Shown here: positions 53,800 to 64,000 of the stretch, piece by piece
Layout of the letters: each line of letters begins with the position of its first letter
How positions within the stretch are numbered: position 1 is the first letter of the stretch
Assembly: GCA_949825045.1 (NCBI GenBank)
Contig: OX463807.1
Location: forward strand, 33,872,749 to 33,936,748
Source of the DNA: Argyresthia goedartella
Lineage: Eukaryota; Arthropoda; Insecta; Lepidoptera; Argyresthiidae
Direction of reading: 5' to 3'
DNA: 64,000 bases
Made by a program: the position numbers and the translations under genes
The notes under the pieces: model-generated
Told to the model about the DNA's origin: nothing
The model's database searches: none
What the model saw: only the letters and a program-made list of their open reading frames with translations

Positions 53800-53915
53800 G
53801 GCTTGTTGAGCTAGCCCCTTCTCCTGCAAAAATATATATTATTGAATGAACGCTTGCGCAGCTGCGCCTCTGCCACCCCGTTTGAGAAAAGGGGTGACGC
53901 TATAAGAGTGTGTTT
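53800..53915 (+). repeat. dispersed repeat G, copy 4
   Basis: 'GTTGAGCTAGCCCCTTCTCC', 'TGCGCCTCTGCCACCCCGTT' and 'GAAAAGGGGTGACGCTATAA'; colinear with the other copies. Confidence 0.65.
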
Positions 53916-55036
53916 TATTTACCCTTCAAGTTTCCGCTTTTTACACCACACCCCCATAACTGATTTTTATTTTTATTATCGCGCGTCATGCTTATTAGAT
54001 GAGAATTGAGAGCGAGTGGGTACATTAGTTATTATAACACGACAAAATATAAGTGGTAAAAAAAATATATTGCGCAAATAAAATATAAGTGTGGGTAAGG
54101 GTGGCAGATGTGGAGGGCAGTTTGGTGTAAAACTAAGAGCGGAGCGGTTTTGTAACTTACTACTTCAATTGCACTGTCTGATATGCAGATGATTTCTACT
54201 ACATTTCCTTTTGTATATCTATTGATGTGTTCTCTTTGAGTGTTAGCAGTGTGAAGTATTAACCCTAGTGAAACGCAAGTGATAGCGTGGATTTACATGA
54301 ATTTATAATTATGTATAGAGGATAGAAAAAAAACATCAACTATCAGAATAAGAAATATTTATTAAATTTCTATACTTAGAATTTAAAAAACAATGTTTTT
54401 CGAAATATAAGGTAAAATTTCTTTTTTTTTTTGCAACCTCTTTATCTTATTTATATATAAAAAAATAAAAATAACCTTAATAGCAAAGTTATACGTTTTC
54501 ATCATCTCACATGTATTTCAGCAAAACAATCCTGACATGCACTTTGCACTTAAGTATATTGCACCCATTTTTCATCCCTCTATTTTGCTTGGGTGGACAA
54601 ACTGCGCATATCCCTTCTCTACCTATAGGTGTATTTTGATCATCCAACGTTGTCTAAAATCGTGCGATTCGGTATCTCAGCCATTTTTGCAATGTGTATA
54701 CATTGGATCGTATAATTTTATGTGGTCTATTCATCGCCAGGGTAATTTCTTTCAGAAATGTTCGTCGTAAAAATAACGGGTCACATTTTTTTGTATATTA
54801 CCCGATAAGAAAAATCTATATTAATATGATATTTTTATCAAAGTATACTATATGCAATGAAAACGAATAATATTTCAACTACAGCAAACAATAAGACCTA
54901 CAAACTTTTCTGACATGAGCAGTCGCGCAGTGGGCAATTTGCCGTCAAACGCGAAACACCTGTGACAACATTTGTCTCCTGAAGTCACCAGCTCACCGAT
55001 TTTTTTCTAATTTCTAAATATTGCAATAAATTACTT
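53916..55036. other. intergenic, no feature seen
   Basis: AT-rich; no gene or repeat recognised. Confidence 0.45.
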
Positions 55037-55118
55037 GAAAACTAAAACAAGGAGGCTCACCACCTTGTTTTAGTTTTCTAGTCCTAGTAGCTGCCTAGTA
55101 ACGTCCTAGTAGCTGCCA
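55037..55118. repeat. hairpin followed by a short tandem duplication
   Basis: 'GAAAACTAAAACAAGG' (55037-55052) pairs with 55063-55078. Directly after it 'GTCCTAGTAGCTGCC' occurs twice (about 55081 and 55104). Confidence 0.8.
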
Positions 55119-57919
55119 CCCCGTACCGAGGGGTGCGTACTTGACCTTTTTGTACAAAATAACAAGAATATAGCACTCTAGGGTTAATAAAATGACAAAA
55201 CCGAAAAGCCTTTTTTATGTGTAAGAAGCTCTTTAAACTTGAATCACAGAATAGAAACAGATTGATAGACGAAGATTAATTAAGTCCACCACAACGATGA
55301 GAATAAAAATCGGTCAAGTATGAGTCGGTATCGCACTAGAAGGGTTCCGTACTACCGTAGAATCAAAAATCGCATGTAGTTCATTATTTGTTACAGTTGC
55401 GGCAACAGAATACGCATTTAAAAAAAATACTTACTATTACGGTTCATGAGATACAGCGGATTTCAAACATTGGACCATGCTGTCAAACCACGATCGACGA
55501 AAATATACGCGGCCAGCGAAGACAGCGACTAATACAACACATGATGTTTGCACTGTAATTGGTTGGTCTTTTGATTACAATAAAGCATCGCCGGAAGCGT
55601 TTAACAAAAATTCTCACCGAAAGTTAGCCTTTTGAATTAGAGGAATGGAAAAGCGGCCCAAATCGTTTTTGCAAGATGGTGCCAACGCAACAGCTGATTT
55701 ATTTCTTTTTGCTGAGTCAACTTAGCCGAAATACGAATAGGTTCTGCTATTGGCCACTTTCTGTCGGAAAACACTAATGTTAGCTTCTGTTAGGTCACAA
55801 CTTTATGTACATTATACAACATGAAGCCGAGCAAAACGGAGCGGAGCGACGCGATCCCATGGTGCAAGGCCAATCCATCTTATGTTAATAATTTGCCTAG
55901 GCGCGTTTAGGGAACTCGTTAAACGTTTCGTTCAGTTATTTTGATGGAATGCCGGCCACTAGTTGACGGCCCGGGCTTTTGACTAAGTGCCTAATTTATC
56001 TAAATGGCAGCGAAATTCAAACTCAATCGTATGTTCAGCCCAAAACCGCCGCAATGAAAACGATTGGTTCCGATGTATTCCGCTTCCACTCGTGGCTTAA
56101 TCCAACCCAAATTCGCTAATATATTGACAGTCTCCGAGTGTGGATGCGACTGAAAAATGGTGGACATTTGTTGGCGTCACCGTTTTGTTCTGTTCCTCGC
56201 GGCGATAATGGCTGATTTATACACGCGATTATGTCTGACGTGAGCTTGTGGGGCCTTGTCCCGAATTAAGACCCACTTGCGCTGAGGAGATGACTCGAGG
56301 TTAAGGGTAGCGTCCGTGCAAAGGTTCCCGTTACTCCAGGCGGAAAGACCCGCAGTGTGAGAGGGATGGAATCGGGAAAAAATAAAAAACGTAGCGCTAA
56401 ACCACAGTTTTTTTTAAAAATAAAATATGCTATTTTGTTAAAAAGTTTTTAAGCAGATTTTGCGAATACGTAATATCTAAATTTTAATGGCAGTTCCACA
56501 TTGACATTAGTTAGTATTTCAGAATTACAGGAAAAATAAAACAATTAAGAGGTGTTTTCGTAATTAAATTCTATTGAGAAAATTTCATCCAATCGCGTTT
56601 ATGTTTAGTGAAAATCTTAATCAAATACTCAATAAACGTTAACTCAAAAATCTAATCTGTAGATGACTTCATGGTGGCTTAAATTGATTCTACAAAAAAC
56701 CCCATTTTTTCCCGTATCACCTTAAACAGATAACTCCATGGTTTTTGATTCTGTTAGTACTCAGCTCAAAGTGCTGCAAGTCATTCCGATCGCAACATGG
56801 TTCTTTGTGAGAAGGTAAATTATGGAATGTAACTATGTAATAAAGGAACATTGTAAACTCATTTGCCATGTGAAAAGTGTTGGAAGACGAATATACTAGA
56901 ATATAAAGCCTTTATTAGACATCACCTCCTCATTAATAACTCTTAACCACTCACACATAAAATGTTTCTAGCCAACGTCATTCCACAATCACTTCACATA
57001 TCTTTTCATTCACGGAGCCATTCATTTGTCGCGACCACAGACAACAAGAGACTACAATATGCGCATTTATCAAACGCTATTCCACTCCCGCGCACTCGGG
57101 TTATTCCCATCTCATAATAATTTCAGCCCACTTCATCACACTGTTCTAACTTTTAACTTGCTAAAATCAATCTGTGGGAGTTTTTTCGCCCTTTCGTAGT
57201 AGTAGTAAGAAGAGAACAGGTATAAAATGACGTTTCGTAAGTCTGTGTATGTATCTACAGCACCTAATAAAGACAAAACCCCAGGAATAGGCCTCTCTCA
57301 TGCACATAATTTTTTCCGGCCTCACTTCACGGTCCAATACTTCTCTCTCCCACCTTGATCATATCATCTGACCATCGGGCTGGTAGTCCACCTGCTCATC
57401 GTCTTGTTCTTGGCCACAACTCAATCTATTCTTTACTTTTAACCGGCACAACCTAACTATTGTTCAGGTTCAGCTGAAATAAAAGTATGGCAGTAACCTC
57501 TCAACAGTGAGTAATTCATAAGATGTTTTTCCATTGTTAAGGCGGAATCCACTACATGCAATAGGATAATCTCTGTAAAATTGTTTTTAAATGTGTTGTG
57601 TTTGGAAATAGGTTGAGTTCGGAATAGAACCGTACGCGCAGCGCGGAAGCCGTCAGGGGTTAGACACATAAATAACTAAAAGCCGCTCTTTGATTTAGCC
57701 GAAATGAAAATTTGCGGACATTCTGGTTGTTTTCTCGGATTAGTAGGAAGTCATGGGTGAACCGAACTCAAGATGCAGCTAGAGAAACAGGAAACGGATA
57801 AATAATAAAATATTTGTCAAAGTTAAACCGTGTTTCTACAAAAATATTAGACATAGTTTTACCTTAAAACAAAAGTCTTGAACAGAAGTAAAAAAATGTA
57901 AAGTAAGATACTACAATGT
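55119..57919. other. intergenic; small H fragment
   Basis: 55310-55372 holds 'GTCAAGTATGAGTCGGTATC' and 'AGAAGGGTTCCGTACTACCG', a worn repeat H end. 56160-56380 is less AT-rich but has no recognisable exon. No other feature. Confidence 0.45.
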
Positions 57920-58035
57920 TGTATCACATGGCTTAATCCTTAAAAAAAACTGACATTTGTGTAGAAATAAGATAGAATGTATCACATGGCTTAATCCTTA
58001 AAAAAAACTGTCATTTGTGTAGAAATAAGATAGAA
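57920..58035. repeat. 58-bp tandem duplication
   Basis: 57920-57977 and 57978-58035 are identical except for one base (GACAT against GTCAT). Non-coding and evidently recent. Confidence 0.93.
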
Positions 58036-59847
58036 TACCGGAGAATCTAATTAGCAACCGAAAATGATACTTGAACCGGTACAATTGAATCCAATTGAAG
58101 AATGTGAAGAAACTATAGAAGCTCTAACTTTAAACCTGCGCCATGGCCTCTCCCAAATGCTATAAATAAAAATGGTTCGAATAAATCTCTGTAATAAATC
58201 AGGTCATTTTGCCCAAATAAATTACTTGTTCCTTAAATAATAAGGCCCATTGTGTTAGTTTTTGTCGCCTGATTCACGTTTTTGTTTGTCGCGCGCCACA
58301 AAGGAAATCGCGAATGTCAACATTTTGAACTCTCCTTGTCAAGAATTTACAGAACTCTTCAATATTCTAAGCATAAAGGCGTTTTTGCAGCGACACAAGT
58401 AGATTTGGCATAAGAAAATTGAGCATAATGCGTTTGCTATTCTCAAAATTCTCGTGTTTTTTTATTAATCCTAAAGTAGAGATTTCCTGTTACTGCTGAG
58501 CTTAAGAGGGCCCCTAATCTGAGCTGTTGTCAGTTGGTTTTATGTTGTGTTGATACAGTTGTGATGACATATTGCCTATTATGTCATTGAGGTGACGCAT
58601 ACGGATGAGAAAAAAAAGTTGGACAAAATAAAAAAGTTACTTTCGAAATAGACTACGAGTATAGTTAGGGCCTGTTTCACATGTTATGTTATGGTATGGA
58701 TAAACCCTGTGTGACAGATAAATCTTGTTTTAATTTCACGTACAAAATTGACGATGTATCTGATAGATAATGTTAATCCATAACTTAATGTAACTTCTGA
58801 AAGACATATCAATTGTATTCGTATTATGTATGTCGAATATGTAATCGAAATTTGAGTTTAAGTCATTTCACTCGTTCGATAAAATAATTCGGCGAGCTTA
58901 TCCAAAAACAATTAGAAAATATATATAAAAGGCTAGCTGCTTCCTTTAGGCTTAAAAATAGATTCGTTTCTCATAAATGCGCAGATAAATGGTTCCACTT
59001 TGACAAAGTTGCAAAGAATCCATTTAGCAAAGGAAAAGGCATTTAAATCGCCACTAACTGCCACTTTTTCCGTCATTAAATAACAATCACAAAGCTATAT
59101 CTTTTTACGTCCAATGAAAAGGTGAAACTTCATTACCTTAAGCGGTAATTAGCGAATGTTTAAAAGGCCTCTACGTGCGAAGCAAGCGCCTTAATTGTAC
59201 TGACGAATGAGCAATTTAAAAGGGATTTCGTTTAAAGGAGTCGCCATATTATGGATTGGTAGGCGACTCGTGCTGAGCAACTTACTGGATTTATCAGCAA
59301 CTTGTGTTAGAAAAACCCCAATCAGCAAATAGCTTTAGTGGACGCTATGTTTAACGTACCCTGACCACTCCTCCCTGATGTCAATCTTGATGTTTTTAAA
59401 ATCTTGCTTACTTGCTTGCATTCTGCTAACATATAATGTATTTGATGAATTTGCAACACCTAACAACTTTTATTTAAAATATCATTCAGAGTACCATCAA
59501 CATTTTGATTTTCAGAAAGAGAACATATTATTTACAAATTAAATCGTCCCCAAATTCCGCAAATCCGTAAAAAATATATCCGATAAGTTACGATACAATA
59601 TTACCCCCATAATGTCGGCAGGACAACAAATATGGCGTTGTAAAAACCTGACGTTTTAACGAGTCGCGGGCGCCGACACGCTGCGATTATAAACGCCGAC
59701 TGACGGCCGGCAGCGGCGGCTGAGGAGTTAATTGCCTTTACGTACTGGCGTCACCTAAAAATGTACAAGTAATGTAATCATTTATGTTCCGCTGTTTCAT
59801 TATGGTAGCTTCTCGCTATTACGATCTTTTGATTTGCTTCTTTTAGA
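58036..59847. other. intergenic; one GC-rich patch
   Basis: 59655-59735 is GC- and CpG-rich ('CGAGTCGCGGGCGCCGACAC', 'GCCGGCAGCGGCGGCTGAGG') in an otherwise AT-rich stretch. It could be a regulatory element or a repeat remnant; no exon is visible. Confidence 0.4.
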
Positions 59848-59960
59848 TGGGCTAGCCCCCTGTCACGCAAAATTTAGTATTATATAACTGGCTAAAAGTG
59901 GGCACTACGGTCTCTGCAACCTGATGTGGGAAAAGGAGTGAAGCTATGTTTATTTGTTTG
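59848..59960 (+). repeat. dispersed repeat G, copy 5
   Basis: 'GGGCTAGCCCCCTGTCACGC', 'TATATAACTGGCTAAAAGTG' and 'GGGAAAAGGAGTGAAGCTAT'. Confidence 0.65.
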
Positions 59961-59984
59961 TTCATTAGACGTATGTATATCTCG

Positions 59985-60085
59985 AGTTATATTATTATGA
60001 AACTCGCCTTGGGCTTGTTTCATAAACCCACTCTCGAGTTTTAATACCCTCCATTATGTATCAGTCACATAAACTACTATAATAT
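59985..60085 (+). mobile_element. family E right-end fragment (E4)
   Basis: 'TTATTATGAAACTCGCCTTG', 'CATAAACCCACTCTCGAGTT' and the right terminus 'GTCACATAAACTACTAT'; the rest is missing. Confidence 0.75.
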
Positions 60086-60534
60086 GCTTTAACTAAATGT
60101 TAATTTATTGCATATCGAAATCATGAATGACAACAAGAAATTGGATCTAATGGCTTGGCATTTGACTCCCACATTGTCAGAAACATTTGTAAAGCATATA
60201 TGAAAAATTACCCGAACCTATAGCAAGAAAGGGTTCCTTTTGCAGTCATATTGAGATCAACGCCAAGTTAGGAGTGATTGGGGTAATGTGGTGTGAAAGA
60301 TTGATGGAGACAACTCTGCGATAGCTGCCAAAATTATATAACGATTTGTATTCAAACTATTTCGTTGATCTGGCAGTTTTCGGTTGTTTCTCATCACTGA
60401 GATAAGTTTTGATATAATAGCAGATCACTTTGGGCTAATGTTGCGTATCGACAATTCAACACAGATGTTTGCCAATCGATCTGGAAAAAGCAGAGATATA
60501 CTCGTTATAATACATTAAGTAATGTAGACCATTA
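60086..60534. other. intergenic, no feature seen
   Basis: No gene or repeat recognised. Confidence 0.4.
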
Positions 60535-60630
60535 ATGTCGACTCCGAGGGCCACAGGCCTTTGGGCCATACTCCATCAGTATCAGTGCGGGTTGATGGAG
60601 GGGTTTTACGACTACTAACCATTCATTATA
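60535..60630 (-). repeat. SINE S1 body fragment
   Basis: 'GGCCATACTCCATCAGTATC' and 'AGTGCGGGTTGATGGAGGGG' are the reverse of the S1 body at 33330-33380. Confidence 0.7.
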
Positions 60631-61017
60631 ATCAATCTTATTTTATTTCATCCTCACGAGTGTATAATTTGCAAGATAATTATAATCGTAAAGTACTCAT
60701 TTTAAAGAGCCCTGCGTGTATTTCAATACACTAATCAGCAGCAGCAACTTGTTAGGTTAAAAATGGTAATGTGAAGAAGAGGATGTGGCTGTTCTTACAC
60801 TGGCTCAAATTCTATTGTTGGGACAGTACACGATATCCGCTGGCAACGGTTTCTTAATTACTAATAAAATATGGTTTTACAAAAACAAGTATCATACATG
60901 TCATAATGGCTAACATAGAGAAACAGTTTTTCTTGTGGCTTCTCAACTCGAAACATCATATCACCAGCAGATAAAACCGGCGTTTCAATGGACATTACAA
61001 CAACAATACAATTATAT
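60631..61017. other. intergenic, no feature seen
   Basis: No gene or repeat recognised. Confidence 0.4.
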
Positions 61018-61190
61018 AAAGGCACATACATTACTACTAGGCTCTAGGATACCCTGTGTCGTGGTACCAGAAACAGCGACGTCACACACATAAACATCCA
61101 AGACCTGGGGATTTTTTTAGTTTATCCCTAGGGGTCGAACCCGGGACCTTTCGCATGGTAGGCAGAGCCACAACCGCAGGAGACAGATGC
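61018..61190 (-). repeat. tRNA-derived SINE (family S2)
   Basis: The minus strand carries B box 'GGTTCGACCCC', 'GGTTGTGGCTCTGCCTACCA' and the body 'CCCCAGGTCTTGGATGTTTA' and 'ACAGGGTATCCTAGAGCC'. Confidence 0.8.
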
Positions 61191-61915
61191 ACAGAAGTCG
61201 TCAAACAGTGGTACTACTCGTCGGAGATATCTGTGGATCTCGATGGAGTGCGCGTGGATGGAAACTATGGGTGACGTCATTTGAACAGGTCCACAGATAT
61301 TTCCAACGGGTAGTACTTACTAACTTCTAGGTACCGTATATTTTTTGAGAAATATAATAGACTTCTCTTTTCATTGCCGGAGTATCTTAAGCTCAGTGGG
61401 AAAACATCATTGACGTGCAGAGACTAGACGTGCCTCAATCAGCGTGTTTCAAACTAGACCCAGACATTTTGCAATTCTGTTGCACTGGCAATTGCAATCC
61501 CATCCTTTGATGCATCCGTCTCTTGTCTATCGCATAACCATTGTTTGTATCCAACCAGGCTCCTGGAACTATCGGCGCCATTTGCCTCTGCGTGCCCGCC
61601 AAAGATGCCAAAGGTCTGGGTTAACTGGTTTATTCGTCTTTGATACTGTCAGGTCCTCATCATTTCAATTGTCAAACCATAACTCGTAAACATGTAGAGG
61701 TGGTAAATTAATGTGCTAGTACATTAGACGGTCGTGATAATAAAACAGACGTTAGAGTGTAATTGCTTACAAACACCCTCCTATCTTTGACGGAGACTTT
61801 CCCTCGGGATTATACACTACCGATGAAAGCTATTATTTGAAACATTTTGTTGGCTTCTTTATGTGCAAGATCGACATTACTTGATTATATATTGAAATTA
61901 AAAGTGAACCTATAG
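61191..61915. other. intergenic, no feature seen
   Basis: No gene or repeat recognised. 'GTACTACTCGTCGGAGATAT' (61210) and 'GATATTTCCAACGGGTAGTA' (61291) are loosely inverted. Confidence 0.4.
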
Positions 61916-62040
61916 TACATTGTTGCCCAGGTATAGAAAGTAAGCAATAGATGGACGAGTTAGCTCGCGGGCCGAGCCGCAGGTGAGGCCCGCGAAGATG
62001 CGAGTCCATCTATTGCACTTTCTACCGAGGCATTTACTAT
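61916..62040. mobile_element. foldback/MITE-like hairpin, about 125 bp
   Basis: 'TAGAAAGTAAGCAATAGATGG' (61934-61954) pairs with 62003-62024 on the right, and 'CTCGCGGGCC' with 'GGCCCGCGAAG' nearer the loop, leaving a loop of about 10 nt. Arms have a few mismatches. Single copy here. Confidence 0.75.
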
Positions 62041-62084
62041 GTGCTTTTCACGCCTAATGTAAGGACTAATAATCGACCTTTATA

Positions 62085-62245
62085 CGCTGTAGGTCCCGGC
62101 TACTATCGCTACGTGGAGTGGTCGTAAAACCCCTCCATCAACCCGCACTGAGCCAGCGTGGTGGAGTATGGCTTAATCTTATTAGTATCCGGCTGCAGCC
62201 ATGTCGGTGGGGACATTAATGGGCTACATTTATAATTATAATATT
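62085..62245 (+). repeat. SINE S1 body, head missing
   Basis: 'GTAGGTCCCGGCTACTATCG', 'CAACCCGCACTGAGCCAGCG', 'GGTGGAGTATGGCTTAATCT' and 'GGGGACATTAATGGGCTACA'; it then passes into a TATAA-rich tail. Confidence 0.8.
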
Positions 62246-62418
62246 TTATATATAAATATAAAATAAAATCCAGGCATTTTGTAAAACTTTAGAGGGATAT
62301 TAGTTTTGTCATACAAAGGTCTCGCATCTTATAACAGTTTGTTCTCCTTTAAGCATTTGACTCTTCATACTTTGCTGAAGATGGCTGCAGATTGTTATAT
62401 TCTGTCATGCATAATCAT

Positions 62419-62738
62419 ATTGTAGAATTGACTACAACATGAAATAGCCTACCATGGTTGAATTAGGACTTTTATTGAATGAAGAAATATTGAAGGGCAA
62501 AACATTGCTGTAGTTTAGGTGAAGACTAAAGGGGGCGAGCGCAGCGTAGCCCCCGAATAGTCTTCGTGTTAGTTCGACATGTATAACACGAAAAACACCA
62601 CGTATTACAGAATACAAATGATTTAAAAAAGTCATGTTTTTGTGAAATTCAACCTTTTCTGATAATTTCATGAAATAATTGACTATATATGCCATGAAAT
62701 GGTTGGCTATTTCATGAAATGATCAAATTCTACGATAT
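62419..62738 (+). mobile_element. MITE family C, copy C2
   Basis: The left end 'ATTGTAGAATTGACTACAAC' is answered at the right by 'AAATTCTACGATAT' (inverted), with 'CATGAAATAGCC' / 'GGCTATTTCATG' inside. The core is shared with A and B: 'AGGGCAAAACATTGCTGTAG', stem 'GAAGACTAAAGGGGG' ... 'CCCCCGAATAGTCTTC' (about 62520-62565), 'GTGTTAGTTCGACATGTA'. No open frame of significance. Confidence 0.85.
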
Positions 62739-63334
62739 AGCTACGACATATGTACCCTTAAAATTTATATACATAGAGACATTCACAGGAACATGCTTTA
62801 CTTCCATGAAATCAGCAAGAATCCAAATCATAGGTGTACAAACAAACGTCTTAAAAGGCAGCAATGGATCCTTCACATCACAGAACTAACAACTTCGCCT
62901 CAGAGTGGCATCTCCTAGCAAGTGGCACATAACAGCAAAACTCACTCTGGAGGGTAATCGGGCACGAAAGCGTCTAGTAATAAAACCGCTCGTAAAATCG
63001 TAACGTTACGAGCGGAGAGACGTAAAGTGCACTCGTATGGGTCGCTTGGACTTTTTCGGGCGCGCTCGAAGCTCCCTTCTCTTACCTACCCCCTACTTTG
63101 TATCTTGTGGACTACTGTCTTTAATGTACAGTGCAGCCACGATTTGTGTGGGGTACCTTTGAAAGGCGGAGTCGAAAGTAGTATTCACAAAGATATTTAG
63201 TAAGTTTTATGGAAAATAAAGATGATGTATTTGTTTCTGTTTCTACACATCAAGTTGGAAAAGACCAATAAGATCTTAGAGGCAGAAGATCCATTCCAAA
63301 TCTTCTTCAGACGATAAACTTATAACCTTTATAT
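62739..63334. other. intergenic, no feature seen
   Basis: Moderately GC-rich around 62985-63080 with a small palindrome 'CGTAACGTTACG' near 62999. No exon recognised. Confidence 0.4.
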
Positions 63335-63700
63335 GCACTCGTATCATAAACGCTCTTTACTGCGTCCAAAAACCGCACGTTACGACCAGCATAATACCAT
63401 ACTACTTGGTAAAAACTCATTTTTTATCTGAATATTGATACATGACCATAATGTATAAATTTTCGGAAAATTATGACATTCAAATTTCGAACGCCGACGC
63501 TCGCCTGCGTGCCGCCCCTAGTTTGTCTGCGAAGTTGTTACTACTGAACAAGCTAAACAAGTGCCGTGCACAATGCCGGTCGAACATGCGGTTCCTGAAC
63601 ACATCAAAGAGAGCTTATGATATGTGTGTAGATAAACTAGTGTATGTAACTGTATATAATAATTAGGCATTATGTATCAGTCACATATACTTCTATAGTC
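63335..63700 (+). mobile_element. TIR element family E, copy E5
   Basis: From 'CTCGTATCATAAACGCTCTT' through 'CAAATTTCGAACGCCGACGC', 'AGAGAGCTTATGATATGTGT' and 'GTAGATAAACTAGTGTATGT' to a shortened right end 'GTCACATATACTTCTATAG'; the foldback section is deleted. Closest to E2 in the middle block. Confidence 0.78.
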
Positions 63701-64000
63701 TACCTGTAAGTAGTATCTTATGAATTTATGATGCTATAACATATATAGTAGGTAGCCTTTAAGGAACGTTGTTGATAATATGAAGTTGGAGAGGTCGCAG
63801 GTTTCATCGGCAACGTATCAATAAAGTTGAAAGCAATCTATTGTCATCTATAATTTGACATTTGTTTTTGTTGTGTTGCTTTTGTGTGCTACCTGTAAGC
63901 TTTCACATATGGTCCTAGTTTATAACTTATATCTTAGATTTCGAGGATTTCCTCACGTCGATGACGTTTTCCTTCGGTGTTGAGAGAGTCTATATAGAGT
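63701..64000. other. intergenic, no feature seen
   Basis: No gene or repeat recognised up to the end of the window. Confidence 0.4.

Noticed and set aside
59655..59735. CpG island or promoter of a host gene
   Set aside because: Only about 80 bp, no exon or transcription signal visible next to it; noted as a GC-rich patch only.
1..64000. Host protein-coding exons
   Set aside because: I looked for exon-like conserved frames bordered by splice sites and found none that I could defend by eye; short exons could be missed.

Overview
This is a stretch of insect nuclear DNA, most probably from a moth or butterfly, and it contains no host gene that I can recognise. The evidence is the AT-rich background and a dense load of insect-type mobile elements. 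These are a copia element whose primer-binding site matches the initiator-Met tRNA anticodon arm, a mariner-type element of the DD37D class, several CR1/Jockey-group and RTE LINEs, tRNA-derived SINEs, and a dispersed repeat carrying the 'AGGGTTCCGT' and 'GAGTCGGACTCGCGC' motifs that is common in Lepidoptera. The species assignment is inference; the element calls rest on readable motifs.

Layout. 1-5 kb: SINE fragments, simple repeats and one TIR element (family B). 5.5-9.3 kb: a copia-like LTR retrotransposon (5607-9176, minus strand) with 222-bp LTRs differing at 3 sites and a 5-bp target duplication. It is inserted inside a family A MITE. Its gag is mostly deleted and its pol is broken by frameshifts and deletions. 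11.2-11.9 kb: a minisatellite of about 26 units with higher-order structure. 12.9-20.8 kb: more MITEs (A2, C1, A3), hairpins, a SINE nested in C1 and LINE scraps. 20.8-28.3 kb: the main retroelement complex. An old reverse transcriptase with a YLDD palm motif and an R2-like C-terminal zinc-finger/endonuclease region (element D) has been split into three pieces by two related CR1/Jockey-group LINEs in opposite orientations. 29-36 kb: B2, A4, SINEs and LINE tails. 37-39.3 kb: several copies of a TIR element (family E), two of them split by LINE insertions. 42.5-44 kb: a cluster of perfect and near-perfect palindromes around CCTAGG, enclosing a shrunken family B element and a head-to-head pair of A cores. 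45.6-46.6 kb: a short duplication interrupted by a LINE tail. 49.5-50 kb: family E again. 50.9-53.35 kb: three TIR elements end to end (B3, a non-coding mariner-like element, and a DD37D mariner with a twice-frameshifted transposase). 53.4-64 kb: mostly plain intergenic DNA with a few hairpins, SINE bodies, MITE C2 and a last E copy.

How the parts relate. Nothing here forms an operon or pathway. The window is a stratified set of transposable elements whose nesting gives a relative history: MITE A before copia; element D before both LINEs; E before the RTE and TTTA-tailed insertions; C1 before its SINE. The observation most worth following is that MITE families A, B and C have unrelated terminal repeats but share one internal core of about 110 bp. 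That core contains a long GC-rich stem-loop whose two arms change together between copies.
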